Assembly: GCF_000025485.1 (NCBI RefSeq)
Contig: NC_013851.1
Coordinates: 969,154-1,033,153, forward strand
Length of the DNA stretch: 64,000 nt
Direction of reading: 5' to 3'
Origin: Allochromatium vinosum DSM 180
GTDB lineage: Bacteria > Pseudomonadota > Gammaproteobacteria > Chromatiales > Chromatiaceae
A model generated the notes under the pieces. It searched no databases. It was given only the letters and a program-made list of their open reading frames with translations, and was not told the DNA's origin. Made by a program: the position numbers and the translations under genes. Position 1 is the stretch's first letter. Each line of letters begins with the position of its first letter. Positions 39,702 through 48,506 of the stretch are shown one piece after another.

Positions 39702-40757
39702 GTGGGAGCGATTGCCTTGACTCGCCAAGCGAAGCGGGACTCCAACCAGGGTAAGGGGGCCGGGGATGTGTCACGTCCCGGACAGGCGCTCAAGGAGCGT
39801 GGATTGCGGGGGCTGATGCGGATGATGGCGCATCTGCCGTTGCCGCTGATCCACCGGCTGGGCGCCGTCGTGGGCTGGATCGTGGCGCGCTGGCCGAATC
39901 GGCAGCGGCGCAATGCGCTGCTCAACATTGCGCTCTGTTTCCCGGAACTGACCTCCGCCGAACAACGACGTCTGCGCGACCGCAATCTCGGCGAGTTCGG
40001 CAAGACCTATCTGGAGATCGCCTATCTCTGGCTGCGGCCGGTCGATCATGTGCTGTCGCTGGTGCGTGAGGTGCGCGGGGCCGAATGGCTCGAACGCCGG
40101 CCGGGGCAGGGACTGATCGTGCTCTCGCCGCATCATGGCGCCTGGGAGCTGGCCGGACTCTATCTGGCGGCCCAGGGACGCACGGCCATCTTCTACAAGC
40201 CGCAGCGCTATCTCGACGACCTGATCCGCGAGTCGCGCGCGCGCACCGGCGCGGATCTGGCGCCTATCACGGCGCGCGGAATCCGGGTGCTGGTCGAGGC
40301 GCTGGAGCGGGGGGATTTCGTCGGCATCCTGCCCGATCAAGAGCCGAAAGCGGACAAGGGAGCGGTCTTTGCGCCCTTCTTCGGGATGCCGGCCTTCAGC
40401 ATGCTGCTGGTCAACCGGCTGGCGCGGCGCACCGGCGCGCCCGTGATCTTCCTGTTCGCCGAACGGCTGGCCGATGGGAGCGGGTTCGTCATTCACTGTC
40501 TGCCGGCTCCCGAGGGGATCGACAGCGAGGATGATGGCGTAGCGGCAACGGCACTCAATCGCGGCATCGAGCAGTGCGTGCGCGTCTGCCCCGAGCAGTA
40601 TCTCTGGCCCTACAAGCGCTTTCGCCGCCGCCCGGAGGGTCTGCCCAAGGTCTATACCGGATCGCTCGACGATGGGCACGCGCTCGAACAGGCGCGCCGC
40701 GTGCGCGAGGCCCTGAAGACGCCTCAGGACATCGCGCCCGCGCCGGATCAGACGTAG
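39702..40757 (+). CDS. Lipid A biosynthesis lauroyl/late acyltransferase (LpxL/LpxM family)
   Basis: A 351-residue inner membrane acyltransferase that adds secondary acyl chains to lipid A. The catalytic H(x4)E motif lies in VLSPHHGAWELAGLYL; other markers are NIALCFPELTSAEQ, LPDQEPKADKGAVFAPFFG and VCPEQYLWPYKRFRRRP. A GTG at 39702 is the apparent start. The N-terminal about 35 residues are basic and followed by a hydrophobic stretch (LGAVVGWIVARW). LpxL versus LpxM specificity cannot be told from sequence. Its last 10 bases overlap the convergent rhodanese gene. Confidence 0.9.
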   Translation: MGAIALTRQAKRDSNQGKGAGDVSRPGQALKERGLRGLMRMMAHLPLPLIHRLGAVVGWIVARWPNRQRRNALLNIALCFPELTSAEQRRLRDRNLGEFGKTYLEIAYLWLRPVDHVLSLVREVRGAEWLERRPGQGLIVLSPHHGAWELAGLYLAAQGRTAIFYKPQRYLDDLIRESRARTGADLAPITARGIRVLVEALERGDFVGILPDQEPKADKGAVFAPFFGMPAFSMLLVNRLARRTGAPVIFLFAERLADGSGFVIHCLPAPEGIDSEDDGVAATALNRGIEQCVRVCPEQYLWPYKRFRRRPEGLPKVYTGSLDDGHALEQARRVREALKTPQDIAPAPDQT

Positions 40758-41176
40758 CGCGCCTCGCGCTTGACGGGCAGGCCGGCGGCCTCCCAGCCGG
40801 CGAAACCGCCGGCCAGACTCAGGACATCCTTGTAGCCCATCATTTGCAGGACGGCAGCGCCCATGGCCGAGCGTCCGCCCGTGGCGCAATAGAGCACGAC
40901 CGGGCGCTCACGCGCCGCTGCCAGTTCCGGCATGTGCTTGGGGTAGGCGGGATCGGCCGCAGCCTCCAGGATGCCGCGCGGCACGAGCAGGGCGCCTTCG
41001 ATATGTCCCTGCTCGTGTTCGGAGGACTCGCGCACGTCGACGATCAGAGGATCCGACCGCCGCGCGTCGAGCGTCTGGCTCAACGCCTCGGGCGCGATCT
41101 CCTGAATGCGCGATTTGGCCGAGGCCACGAAATCCATGAGGCCCACGGGTCGCTCCGGGTTGAAACTGCTGTACAT
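40748..41176 (-). CDS. Rhodanese-like domain protein
   Basis: A 142-residue cytoplasmic rhodanese, distinct from the copy at 39057. LIVDVRESSEHEQGHIEGAL is followed by the active-site cysteine in LYCATGGRSAMGAAVLQMMG and the C-terminal SLAGGFAGWEAAGLPV. The family handles sulfane sulfur. Two rhodaneses flanking one acyltransferase gene, next to a thioredoxin gene, fit a sulfur-metabolising host. Confidence 0.9.
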   Translation of the reverse strand: MYSSFNPERPVGLMDFVASAKSRIQEIAPEALSQTLDARRSDPLIVDVRESSEHEQGHIEGALLVPRGILEAAADPAYPKHMPELAAARERPVVLYCATGGRSAMGAAVLQMMGYKDVLSLAGGFAGWEAAGLPVKREARYV

Positions 41177-41259
41177 CGATACCTCGTTTATCCGAAATGT
41201 ATATTAGCGTTGGCTAACGGATTGTTTCAGATCATGAGGGGCGTTGTCAAAAGCTGACT

Positions 41260-42318
41260 TCAATCGTCGGCGATATGGACGTCCTGGCCGGCCGCGAGCC
41301 GTTCGGCGGTCTTGGCGTTGATGTAATCGAAGGGGCTGTCCGGGTACGTTTGATAGTGCCGCTGGCCGACGTATTCCAGAATTCCGATGAAGTGATAGCG
41401 GTAGAGCTCGTTGGCGATACGGGTGATCTCGCGACCCCGATCGTAGAGCACCAGGGTCGGACGGTAGTCGATGTCCAGCTCTTCGGCGAAGGCGCGCGCA
41501 GTGGTCTGGCGTCCGTCGGGCGTGGTGATGGGCGTGTCGGCCTGTGCGTCGAGCCGGACCAGGACGAAAGGCGCCAGGGCGGCATCGACCTCGGGGGCGG
41601 CCAGATGACCGTCGTGCAGGGCGTTGCAGGCCGCCGCGCACTGGGCATCCTCGAACAGCACGGCGAGCGGCTGATCCTTGACCGTGCTCAGGTCCGTGAT
41701 GGACTGGAGGCGCGGATGCGGGCGGAAACCGTAATCGCTCGTGCTTTCAGCGGCGATGAACTCGGCCAGGGTCTGCTTCGCGTAGGCGCGCGTGGCCACA
41801 TAATCGAGCACGCGCTTGAAGTCCGTGGCGTTGCGATAGCCATCGACCCGCGCGACCGGCTCGCCGCCGGCGTTCAGGAAGATGACGGTTGGGGTGTAGC
41901 GCACCCCGAGCTGACGGGCGACCTCCTTTTCGGGCAGGCTGGTCTCGGCATCCAGTGCCACCTCGCGATCGCCCTGGACATTGAGCACGATGACGTCGAA
42001 CTTCTCCTGGATGAAGTCGCGATAGGACGCCTGAGCGAAGTTCTCCTCGACCATCCGTGCGCAATAGGGGCAGCCGTTCATCTCCAGCAGCAGGATCACA
42101 TGCTTGCCGTGCTGTGTCGCCTCGTCGATGTCCTCGTCGATGTCGAGGAAGCTGTCCTTGAACCAGTCCGGGTGGACCGATTGGCGCGTGCCGAGGATCT
42201 TGCCGGTGGATGTGGCCTGTTCGGTCTGCGCCGTGTTCTCACCCTCCTGAGCCGGCAGCGGCAGGGAGAGCAGGGCGCCCAGCGACAGGGCGAGGATTCG
42301 GGATCTGTGTGTGGTCAT
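41260..42318 (-). CDS. Secreted two-domain thioredoxin-fold protein (SoxW-like)
   Basis: A 352-residue protein with a signal peptide (residues 1-22, ending LSLPLPAQ). The first thioredoxin domain (about 45-180) has the redox motif NGCPYCARM and the cis-proline loop VRYTPTVIFL. A second thioredoxin-like domain (about 195-345) has FEDAQCAAACNALHDGH, a CxxxC arrangement instead of CxxC, and its own cis-proline region DYRPTLVLYD. Resembles SoxW-type periplasmic thioredoxins. A GGAGGAG site precedes the ATG. It lies at the end of the molybdenum-transport gene run, 117 bp after the previous gene, so it may be cotranscribed or separate. Confidence 0.85.
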   Translation of the reverse strand: MTTHRSRILALSLGALLSLPLPAQEGENTAQTEQATSTGKILGTRQSVHPDWFKDSFLDIDEDIDEATQHGKHVILLLEMNGCPYCARMVEENFAQASYRDFIQEKFDVIVLNVQGDREVALDAETSLPEKEVARQLGVRYTPTVIFLNAGGEPVARVDGYRNATDFKRVLDYVATRAYAKQTLAEFIAAESTSDYGFRPHPRLQSITDLSTVKDQPLAVLFEDAQCAAACNALHDGHLAAPEVDAALAPFVLVRLDAQADTPITTPDGRQTTARAFAEELDIDYRPTLVLYDRGREITRIANELYRYHFIGILEYVGQRHYQTYPDSPFDYINAKTAERLAAGQDVHIADD

Positions 42319-42435
42319 GGCGCGTGCACTCCTCCATCGGATGTCGTTGTTATTGGATGCCATTCGATCGAGGTCGGATTCTGCGCGATCGGCGCCCCGG
42401 CTGGCAATGCTGGGGGCGGCGCCCGAGAAACGCAC

Positions 42436-42843
42436 TCAGCGCGGGCTGTGCGACTCCAGGGTAAAGCCGTCGATCCGTTCCGCTTCCTCGCCGAGCGGTT
42501 CCTGCTGACGATGGACCAGCCAGCGACCGTCCGTGAGTCGCCAGGCGGTCACGGATTCGCCATAGGTCAGCGCGGGATAGAAGTCTTCGTCGTCGTCTGA
42601 GCGCGGATCGAACAACTGATAGTCGTGAGCGCTGTAGCAGAGCTGTCCGCTCGCGTCGTAGCCGAGCACCCGCCTGGCCTGGACCTCGAATTCACGAAAG
42701 ACGCGAAACGCACTGGGCGGCACGACCCGGTCGTGCCATTCGAGCGGAAGCCGGGTGGACCAGCAGGGCCGGCAACGGTCGGCCGGATGAGAACGAACGG
42801 GTCTGGGGCGTTTGCCGTAGCGGCATTGATCGCTGTTCTGCAT
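42436..42843 (-). CDS. Hypothetical protein with N-terminal cysteines
   Basis: An unrecognised 135-residue soluble protein. The N-terminus holds Cys7, Cys24 and Cys27 (DRCRPCWST, a CxxC pair) with several His and Arg, possibly a metal or cluster site. The rest is acidic with FRVFREFEVQARRVLGYDAS, GQLCYSAHDYQLFDPRSDDD and WRLTDGRWLVHRQQEPLGEE. No signal peptide. It lies 21 bp after modC-2 on the same strand, within the ModE-headed gene run, suggesting a link to molybdenum or tungsten handling. Confidence 0.7.
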   Translation of the reverse strand: MQNSDQCRYGKRPRPVRSHPADRCRPCWSTRLPLEWHDRVVPPSAFRVFREFEVQARRVLGYDASGQLCYSAHDYQLFDPRSDDDEDFYPALTYGESVTAWRLTDGRWLVHRQQEPLGEEAERIDGFTLESHSPR

Positions 42844-42864
42844 GGCGATGATCTCGGTGGCGGT

Positions 42865-43938
42865 TCAGAGTAAACAGGGGTTGCAGCGCGTCGCCTCGGC
42901 GTCCGTGGCGCGTCCCGACAAGGGGATGATCGCCGCGTGTGGGATTCCGAGTCGGGTGCGACTGCCGGGCCTCGGTGTCGGGGTCCGGCGGTCGAGCCGG
43001 ATCTGGATGGCCGTGTGATCGGGCAGGCGGCCCAGCAGTGTCCGGTCGTCGTCCAGTGCGATGACGCGGGTGATCTCGATCTCCAGTCCCAGCGCGTCGC
43101 CGAGACGCAGTCCATCGGGCCGGATGGCGATGACCTCGGCGCGTGGCTCATCCGGACTCGCCGCAACCCGAACCCGGCCCCAGCCTCCGTGCGCGACGTC
43201 TCCCTCCCAGTGGTCGACCGGGAGCAGGTTGGGCCAACCGAGTATCCGCGCGACCTCGGCATCGACCGGGCGAGCAAAGACCTCCGCCGTGGGACCGAAC
43301 TGGCGCAGTCCGCCGTCGATGACGACTCCGACCCAGTCGGCGAGCTGGCGCACGTCATCCAGGTCATGCGTGACCAGCAGCGTCGGGGTCGGCTGCTCCA
43401 GCATCAGCTCCAGGAATGCAAGACGCAGCGACTGACGCAGATCGGGGTCCACGGCCGAGAAGGGCTCGTCGAGCAGCAGGACGCTGGGCCGGGGTGCCAG
43501 GGCACGGGCCAGAGCCACGCGCTGGCGCTGACCGCCGGAGAGTGAGTCCGGTCGCCGCGCGGCGAATCCGGCGAGTTGCAGGCGTGCCAGCCAGCGGGCG
43601 ACCTCGCGTTCGCGATCGACGCCGGACGGCAATCCATAGGCGATGTTGCCGGCGACGCTCAGATGCGGGAAGAGCGCGGCCTGCTGGAACAGAAATCCCA
43701 GCCGACGGCGACCGGGCGCCAGATCGATCCGACGGGCGCTGTCGAACCAGATCCGCTCGCCATGCCGGATGTGTCCGGCCTGCGGGCGTTCCAGTCCGGC
43801 CAGGAGTCTGAGCAGGGTCGTCTTGCCGCCGCCGGATGGGCCGATGAGGGCGGTGATGCCGGTGGCGGGCGTCCGGATCGCCAGTCGCAGATCAAAGCCG
43901 GGCCGGGAGAAAGCGAGATCGGCGATCAGTGGATTCAT
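42865..43938 (-). CDS. Molybdate/tungstate ABC transporter ATP-binding protein (ModC-like)
   Basis: A 357-residue ABC ATPase. Walker A IGPSGGGKTTLLRLLAGL, signature LSGGQRQRVALARALA, Walker B VLLLDEPFSAVD and the H-loop LLVTHDLDDV are intact. A C-terminal TOBE/Mop-like extension (from about residue 245) is present, as in ModC and related importers. The ATG at 43938 overlaps the permease stop by 4 bases. Part of a permease/ATPase/binding-protein set separate from the second modABC at 58.8-61.4 kb. Confidence 0.88.
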   Translation of the reverse strand: MNPLIADLAFSRPGFDLRLAIRTPATGITALIGPSGGGKTTLLRLLAGLERPQAGHIRHGERIWFDSARRIDLAPGRRRLGFLFQQAALFPHLSVAGNIAYGLPSGVDREREVARWLARLQLAGFAARRPDSLSGGQRQRVALARALAPRPSVLLLDEPFSAVDPDLRQSLRLAFLELMLEQPTPTLLVTHDLDDVRQLADWVGVVIDGGLRQFGPTAEVFARPVDAEVARILGWPNLLPVDHWEGDVAHGGWGRVRVAASPDEPRAEVIAIRPDGLRLGDALGLEIEITRVIALDDDRTLLGRLPDHTAIQIRLDRRTPTPRPGSRTRLGIPHAAIIPLSGRATDAEATRCNPCLL

Positions 43939-44603
43939 CGGCCGCGCCCCAGTCGGCCCAGCCAGAAAAAGAGCGTCAGCGACACCAGACCGAGCAGGAG
44001 CGACAGCCGGGTGGCGCACTCAAAATCGCCATCGAGCACCTGATTGTAGATGGCCAGCGACAGGGTCTCGGTCGAACCCAGGATGTTGCCGCCGAGCATC
44101 AGGGTGATACCGACCTCACCGAACGAGCGTCCGACCCCCAGGATCAGTCCGGCGGCGATGTGGCGTCGGATCACCGGGATCACGACCAGGAACAGGGTCG
44201 CCAGACGGCCCTTGCCGAGCGTGTAGGACACCTCGATCAGCTCGCGCGCGCTGCCCTCGATCGCAGACTGGATCGGTTTGACCACCAGCGGCAGGCCGGC
44301 GATGAAGGCGGCCAGCACCAGCGCCGGAAAGGAGAACACCAGATTCCAGCCGAGCCAGTCATGCAGCGGTCCGCCGATGGCGCCGTGCCGCCCGAACAGC
44401 ATCAGCAGCAGGAAGCCGATGGCGATCGGCGGGAACACCAGCGGCACCGACACCAGCGCATCGAGCAGACCACGCAGCGGAATCGGCCGGCTGAGCGTAT
44501 AGCCCAGGGCGATGCCGGCGATCAGGAAGAGCACCAGCACCACGCCGGCCACGTGCAGGCTGAGCAGCAAGGCCGCCGGAGAGCAGTCGAGCCAGGGTGT
44601 CAT
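43935..44603 (-). CDS. Molybdate/tungstate ABC transporter permease (ModB-like)
   Basis: A 222-residue inner membrane permease of the ModB/CysT class. Five or six helices are visible (LHVAGVVLVLFLIAGIALGY, VSVPLVFPPIAIGFLLLMLF, VFSFPALVLAAFIAGLPLVV, SLLLGLVSLTLFFWLGRL). The cytoplasmic EAA-type coupling loop is ELIEVSYTLGKGRLATLFLV, and FGEVGITLMLGGNILGSTET is typical of ModB. It follows the binding-protein gene by 4 bp and overlaps the ATPase gene by 4, so translation is coupled. Confidence 0.9.
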   Translation of the reverse strand: MTPWLDCSPAALLLSLHVAGVVLVLFLIAGIALGYTLSRPIPLRGLLDALVSVPLVFPPIAIGFLLLMLFGRHGAIGGPLHDWLGWNLVFSFPALVLAAFIAGLPLVVKPIQSAIEGSARELIEVSYTLGKGRLATLFLVVIPVIRRHIAAGLILGVGRSFGEVGITLMLGGNILGSTETLSLAIYNQVLDGDFECATRLSLLLGLVSLTLFFWLGRLGRGR

Positions 44604-44607
44604 CGGC

Positions 44608-45315
44608 TCAGAGTCCGTACAGCCTCAGAATCGTCTTTGCCGCGTCCGAGCCGAGGAAGTCGGCAAAGGCGTTGGCGGCCTCGGATGCCGGTCGCTCATT
44701 CGGGAAGGCCAGGACGATCAGCGGCGGGTCATAGAGATCGGCGGGGATCTCGTCGAAGCCGGCGATCCTGTCCTGTAGGCCCAGGGCGTCGGTGATGTTG
44801 ATGAAGCCGGCATCGACCGTCCCGGCGACCAGATAGGCCGAGACCTGGGGCACGGTCGCCAGGGTCATCAGCTTGGGCTGTATCTGGGGCAGCAATCCGC
44901 TGCGCTCCAGGAACTGCGTCGCCGCGCGGCCGTAGATGGCCTTCTTGGGGTCGGGTAGAGCGATGCGCTCGACCTCGGGCGCGGTCAGGGCCGCATAGCC
45001 GCTCAGCCGCTTGGGACCATAGGCCAGTACCAGCCGCCCTTGACCCAGGTCGAGATAACGCTCGAAGAGTTCGGTCTTGGACAGAAAACCCTGTTCGCCG
45101 ATGACCAGATCGACCCGACCGCTGTCGCGCGTCTGAGCCAATACCTGCTGCATGTTGCCGAAGGTCGCCTCGACCTTGAGGCCGGTCGCTTGGGTGAAGG
45201 CGGCATAGATCTCGGTCAACGGCTTCTTGTAGCCCGCACCGGCGGCGATCAACAGCGAGTCGGCCGAAGCCGGGCAGGACAACATCAGTGTCAAGATGAG
45301 TGTGAAGAGGCGCAT
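44608..45315 (-). CDS. ModA-like periplasmic oxyanion-binding protein
   Basis: A 235-residue substrate-binding protein with a signal peptide (residues 1-18, LTLMLSCPASA). The ModA-like fold is suggested by SLLIAAGAGYKKPLTEIYAA, FGNMQQVLAQTRDSGRVDLV, DPKKAIYGRAATQFLERSGL and TVDAGFINITDALGLQD. It is diverged from the other ModA in the window: it begins AAGAGYKKPL where ModA proteins usually have AASL, so ligand preference (molybdate, tungstate or another oxyanion) is open. It lies 15 bp after the TonB receptor gene and directly before its permease. Confidence 0.85.
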   Translation of the reverse strand: MRLFTLILTLMLSCPASADSLLIAAGAGYKKPLTEIYAAFTQATGLKVEATFGNMQQVLAQTRDSGRVDLVIGEQGFLSKTELFERYLDLGQGRLVLAYGPKRLSGYAALTAPEVERIALPDPKKAIYGRAATQFLERSGLLPQIQPKLMTLATVPQVSAYLVAGTVDAGFINITDALGLQDRIAGFDEIPADLYDPPLIVLAFPNERPASEAANAFADFLGSDAAKTILRLYGL

Positions 45316-45330
45316 GGTCGTTTCCAGGGA

Positions 45331-47568
45331 TCAGAAGTTAGCGGAGAGCGACAGCGCCAGCGTGCGTGGCGTGCCGGGGTAGTAGTCGATGCTGCCCGGA
45401 CGCGCGTCGTCCTGGCCGACATCGATGGTGCCGATGTAGTCGGCGTCGAAGAGATTGATGAGCGAGAGATCGACCTCCAGCGATTGGAGTGCTCCGACCC
45501 GGCCAACGCGGTAGGCGGCGCTGAGATCGACCGTGGCATAGGCGTCGACCGACTCCTGGTTGGCCGCATCGCCATAGCGGCGGCCGACGTAGCGGGCGAT
45601 CGGAGTCAGACTCCAGTTGCCGGCGCGGTACTCGACGCCGAGCTTGGCGAGCCACTCGGGCGCATCCGGCACCTGATTGCCGTCCGTTTCCAGCACAGCG
45701 GAGCCGGCGGTGCGGATGTCGTCATTCAGCCGATTGATGTTCCAGGAGAGACTGCCGACCAGGGTCCAGTGGGCGTCGATGCCCCAGCTCGCTTCCAGCT
45801 CAGCACCATAGGCCGTGGCCTCGACACCACTCTGGAGGTAGGAGACGCCGACCGTCGGGTCGTAGGCCGTGACCTGCTTGTCGCGTAGCTGGCTGTAGAA
45901 CAGGGTCGGAGTCAGCATCAGGTCGCCCCGGCGCCATTGGAGACCCAGCTCGACGGTATCCGATGTTTCCAGCGCCAGGTCATCCCAGAGCGTCTGCAAG
46001 GTAATCCCGGCCTTCTGGAACGCCTTTTGATTGCTCATGTAGACACTGTAGAGCGGCCCCATCCAGGGATTGCCGACGGTTCGGCCATAGGCGCCCTTGA
46101 GGTCGAGCGACGGGGTCAGGGCGAAGCGGGTGCTCAGCGTCGGCAGCCATGCCGTCAGCGTCGTGGCCTCTGTGCTGAGGCTGGACTTGACGGCCGGATT
46201 CAGATCCAGCGCCGCGTCGTGGCTGACGTCCGGGAGTCCTGTCCCGTCATAGCTGGTGATGCCGGGGAGGCGGAAGCTCAGATAGCGCAAGCCCAGGCTG
46301 TAGCGCCAGCGGCCCTGCTCACCCTGGAGCTGGAAATAAGGACTTTCGTAGGCACGCGCGCCCATGTCCGAGAGAATGCCCCATTTGGAGAATACCGGCC
46401 GCCCTTGCTTGTCGAGGCTGTAGACCTTCTGGCTCATGGGCGGCGGCATACTGGTGACGCGGTGGCTCCAGTAGCCGAATGTCAGACTCTGATCGGGGGC
46501 GATCTGCGCGACCAGCTCGGCGGTGGCGCCGTACTGCTCCTGGTCGATGTCGACGACGGTGACGGTATTGGTCTTGCCCACACGGCGTTGCCCCTCGCTC
46601 GATAACCAATAGGGATTGAAGCGCAGTCGCAGGGTCTCGCTCAGATCCCAATGCAGGCGGGCGAGCAGGTTGTCTTCTTCGAAGTGCTGGGTGTTGTAGG
46701 CGTAGTAGTTGGCGTCCTGCGTCGCCACGCCGGTCAGTTCGGCGTTGTAGCCCAGGTCGCCGTAGGTGCCGAGATCCTGGCTCTGGGCATAGGTCAGGGG
46801 GCGGTATTCGTCGCGATGGAAACGGTTGTGCGCGGCATAGAGCTCCAGGCCGCCGCGCTCGCCGAGCGTTTGGGTGAAGCCGGCATTGACGGTGTCGCGT
46901 GACTGATCGCCCGGCCCGCGCCACTGGTCGCTCTCGGCGGTGGAGCCGGAGAGAAAGAGGCGCGATCCGCCGTTGAAGGTTCCGGTGTCCAGACGGGCGA
47001 AGAGTTTGTGAAAGTCATCGCCGCCGACGGCGACACGGGTGCGGACACCGGGCTCTGCCGTCGGTGCCAGGATGTTCAGATTCAGGCTGCCGGCCAGGTT
47101 GCCCAGGCCAAAGCCGACATTGGCCGGCTGCGGACCGCGCCAGAGGGTCACGCCTTCCAGGTTCTCCAGGTCGAAGAGATTGCCCACACCACCGCGTCCA
47201 GTGCTGACCGACGACGGTGTGCCATTCACCGTGACGGCCAGATTGCTGTAGCTGTAGGCGGAGATGCCGCGCACCCGCATGAAATTCTGATCGACACTCA
47301 GGCCGTAGGCGTCCAGTCCCGAGAGGTTGACCGAGGGCATGAGGTCGAGGGCGCGGTAGGGATTGGCCTGGGCGGCGCCGCCCAGCGTTGCCAGTCCGTT
47401 GCGGTCGACGTGCGAGGCCGAGTAGTCCTGCTCCGCCAGTGGCGCGACCGACGGAGTTGGAGCGGCTGTGACCTCGATGACGGGCAGTTGGGTCTCCGCA
47501 CTGGCCGCGCCTGGAATCAGCGTCAGCGCCGGACAGAGGAGCAGGAGCAAAGAGCGATCGCGATGCAT
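45331..47568 (-). CDS. TonB-dependent outer membrane receptor (molybdenum cluster, copy 1)
   Basis: A 745-residue receptor. Signal peptide residues 1-24 (LLLLLCPALTLIPGAASA), TonB-box-like LPVIEVTAAP, a plug with RALDLMPSVNLSGLDAYGLS, NFMRVRGISAYSYSNLAVTV and VTLWRGPQPANVGFGLGNLA, and a large barrel ending in ALSLSANF with terminal Phe. The plug is atypical in the DGxP region (VNGTPSSV). The long frame extending upstream to 48021 runs antisense to nothing useful and was trimmed at the signal peptide. Its position, 15 bp before a ModA-like gene and 53 bp after a TupA-like gene, suggests uptake of molybdate, tungstate or a metal chelate; this is inference. Confidence 0.9.
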   Translation of the reverse strand: MHRDRSLLLLLCPALTLIPGAASAETQLPVIEVTAAPTPSVAPLAEQDYSASHVDRNGLATLGGAAQANPYRALDLMPSVNLSGLDAYGLSVDQNFMRVRGISAYSYSNLAVTVNGTPSSVSTGRGGVGNLFDLENLEGVTLWRGPQPANVGFGLGNLAGSLNLNILAPTAEPGVRTRVAVGGDDFHKLFARLDTGTFNGGSRLFLSGSTAESDQWRGPGDQSRDTVNAGFTQTLGERGGLELYAAHNRFHRDEYRPLTYAQSQDLGTYGDLGYNAELTGVATQDANYYAYNTQHFEEDNLLARLHWDLSETLRLRFNPYWLSSEGQRRVGKTNTVTVVDIDQEQYGATAELVAQIAPDQSLTFGYWSHRVTSMPPPMSQKVYSLDKQGRPVFSKWGILSDMGARAYESPYFQLQGEQGRWRYSLGLRYLSFRLPGITSYDGTGLPDVSHDAALDLNPAVKSSLSTEATTLTAWLPTLSTRFALTPSLDLKGAYGRTVGNPWMGPLYSVYMSNQKAFQKAGITLQTLWDDLALETSDTVELGLQWRRGDLMLTPTLFYSQLRDKQVTAYDPTVGVSYLQSGVEATAYGAELEASWGIDAHWTLVGSLSWNINRLNDDIRTAGSAVLETDGNQVPDAPEWLAKLGVEYRAGNWSLTPIARYVGRRYGDAANQESVDAYATVDLSAAYRVGRVGALQSLEVDLSLINLFDADYIGTIDVGQDDARPGSIDYYPGTPRTLALSLSANF

Positions 47569-47621
47569 GATGACGACTTCCGTGAAGAATCGAAGTGAAG
47601 GCGGATGACTCGGGTGGTCCC

Positions 47622-48506
47622 TCAGTCGACAGCGGCGCCGGATGCCGGCGATTGAGGCAGTGGAAAGATCCAGGGGCCAGGCCGTTCCGGTGTCGCCACA
47701 GCCTGGTTCGCGGCGCTGAGCGCCGCTTGGCCGTTCGGGCTCACCAGATAGTCCGCAAGCTGATTGGCCGATGCCCGGCGCGCTGCATCCGCCGGGTGAC
47801 GCGGCCCAGGCTCGACCACCACATAGGTGCGACGCATCGCCGGGTCGCCTGCGAGCAACACCTGATAGCCGGGATTGGGCTGGCGGCCGAAAACGATCGG
47901 GATGTGACCGACGACCACATAGGCCCGCTGTCGAGCGGCGGCCTCCAGCACGCGCTGGCGTGGCCAGGCATCGTCCGGGAGCTGCTGTTGCGGTCCCGGT
48001 CGCACGCCGGCCACGCGCCACAGCCGCTGGACGATGGCGAAGCTGCCGGGATCGCGAAAGCTCAGTAAGGGCGCATTCGCCAGTGCAATGCGACGCAGGG
48101 CGTCGGCGCCGTCGCCGGCCTGACGGACACCGGCTGGATCGTCAGGCGGGCCGGCGATGACATGGGCGTTCTGCGCCCAGGCGCGCAGCGGTGCAGCGAT
48201 GCCACGGGCCAGCAGATCGAAGGTTTCGTCGCTGCCATGGATCAGCAGCAGGTCGGCCTCGCCGCGCTCGAACAGCGGCAGGATGTCCTGCTTGGGCGCG
48301 GTGGCGACAGTGTCGATGCGCAACCCGGTGGCCAGTTCAGCGCGCCGGGCCAGCTCAGGCCAGACACCGCACAGCGTCAGACCACCGACCGCCGCGACAC
48401 GAATCGCTGTGGTGGACGCCGGAGGTTCGCCGCCGACCGCACCCCCGGCGAGTGCAGCGAGCCACAGTGCCGCAGTCAGCCGGCTCAAGAGCTGTTGCAG
48501 TCTCAT
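47622..48506 (-). CDS. TupA-like periplasmic tungstate/oxyanion-binding protein
   Basis: A 294-residue binding protein resembling TupA-type tungstate receptors: IRVAAVGGLTLCGVWPELAR, LPLFERGEADLLLIHGSDET, NAHVIAGPPDDPAGVR and LANAPLLSFRDPGSFAIVQR follow the family order. The start MRLQQLLSRLTAALWLAALA at 48506 gives a standard signal peptide but has a weak ribosome binding site. An in-frame ATG at 48602 has a strong AAAAGGAG site 7 bases upstream but would add 32 non-signal residues, so the true start is unresolved. No TupB or TupC is adjacent; the ModB/ModC-like pair downstream would have to serve it. Confidence 0.8.
   Translation of the reverse strand: MRLQQLLSRLTAALWLAALAGGAVGGEPPASTTAIRVAAVGGLTLCGVWPELARRAELATGLRIDTVATAPKQDILPLFERGEADLLLIHGSDETFDLLARGIAAPLRAWAQNAHVIAGPPDDPAGVRQAGDGADALRRIALANAPLLSFRDPGSFAIVQRLWRVAGVRPGPQQQLPDDAWPRQRVLEAAARQRAYVVVGHIPIVFGRQPNPGYQVLLAGDPAMRRTYVVVEPGPRHPADAARRASANQLADYLVSPNGQAALSAANQAVATPERPGPWIFPLPQSPASGAAVD

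Noticed and set aside
41177..41215. A possible ModE box upstream of the rhodanese gene at 40748
   Set aside because: CGTTTAT and TATTAGC-like arms occur, but neither matches CGnTATA/TATAnCG at the required spacing.
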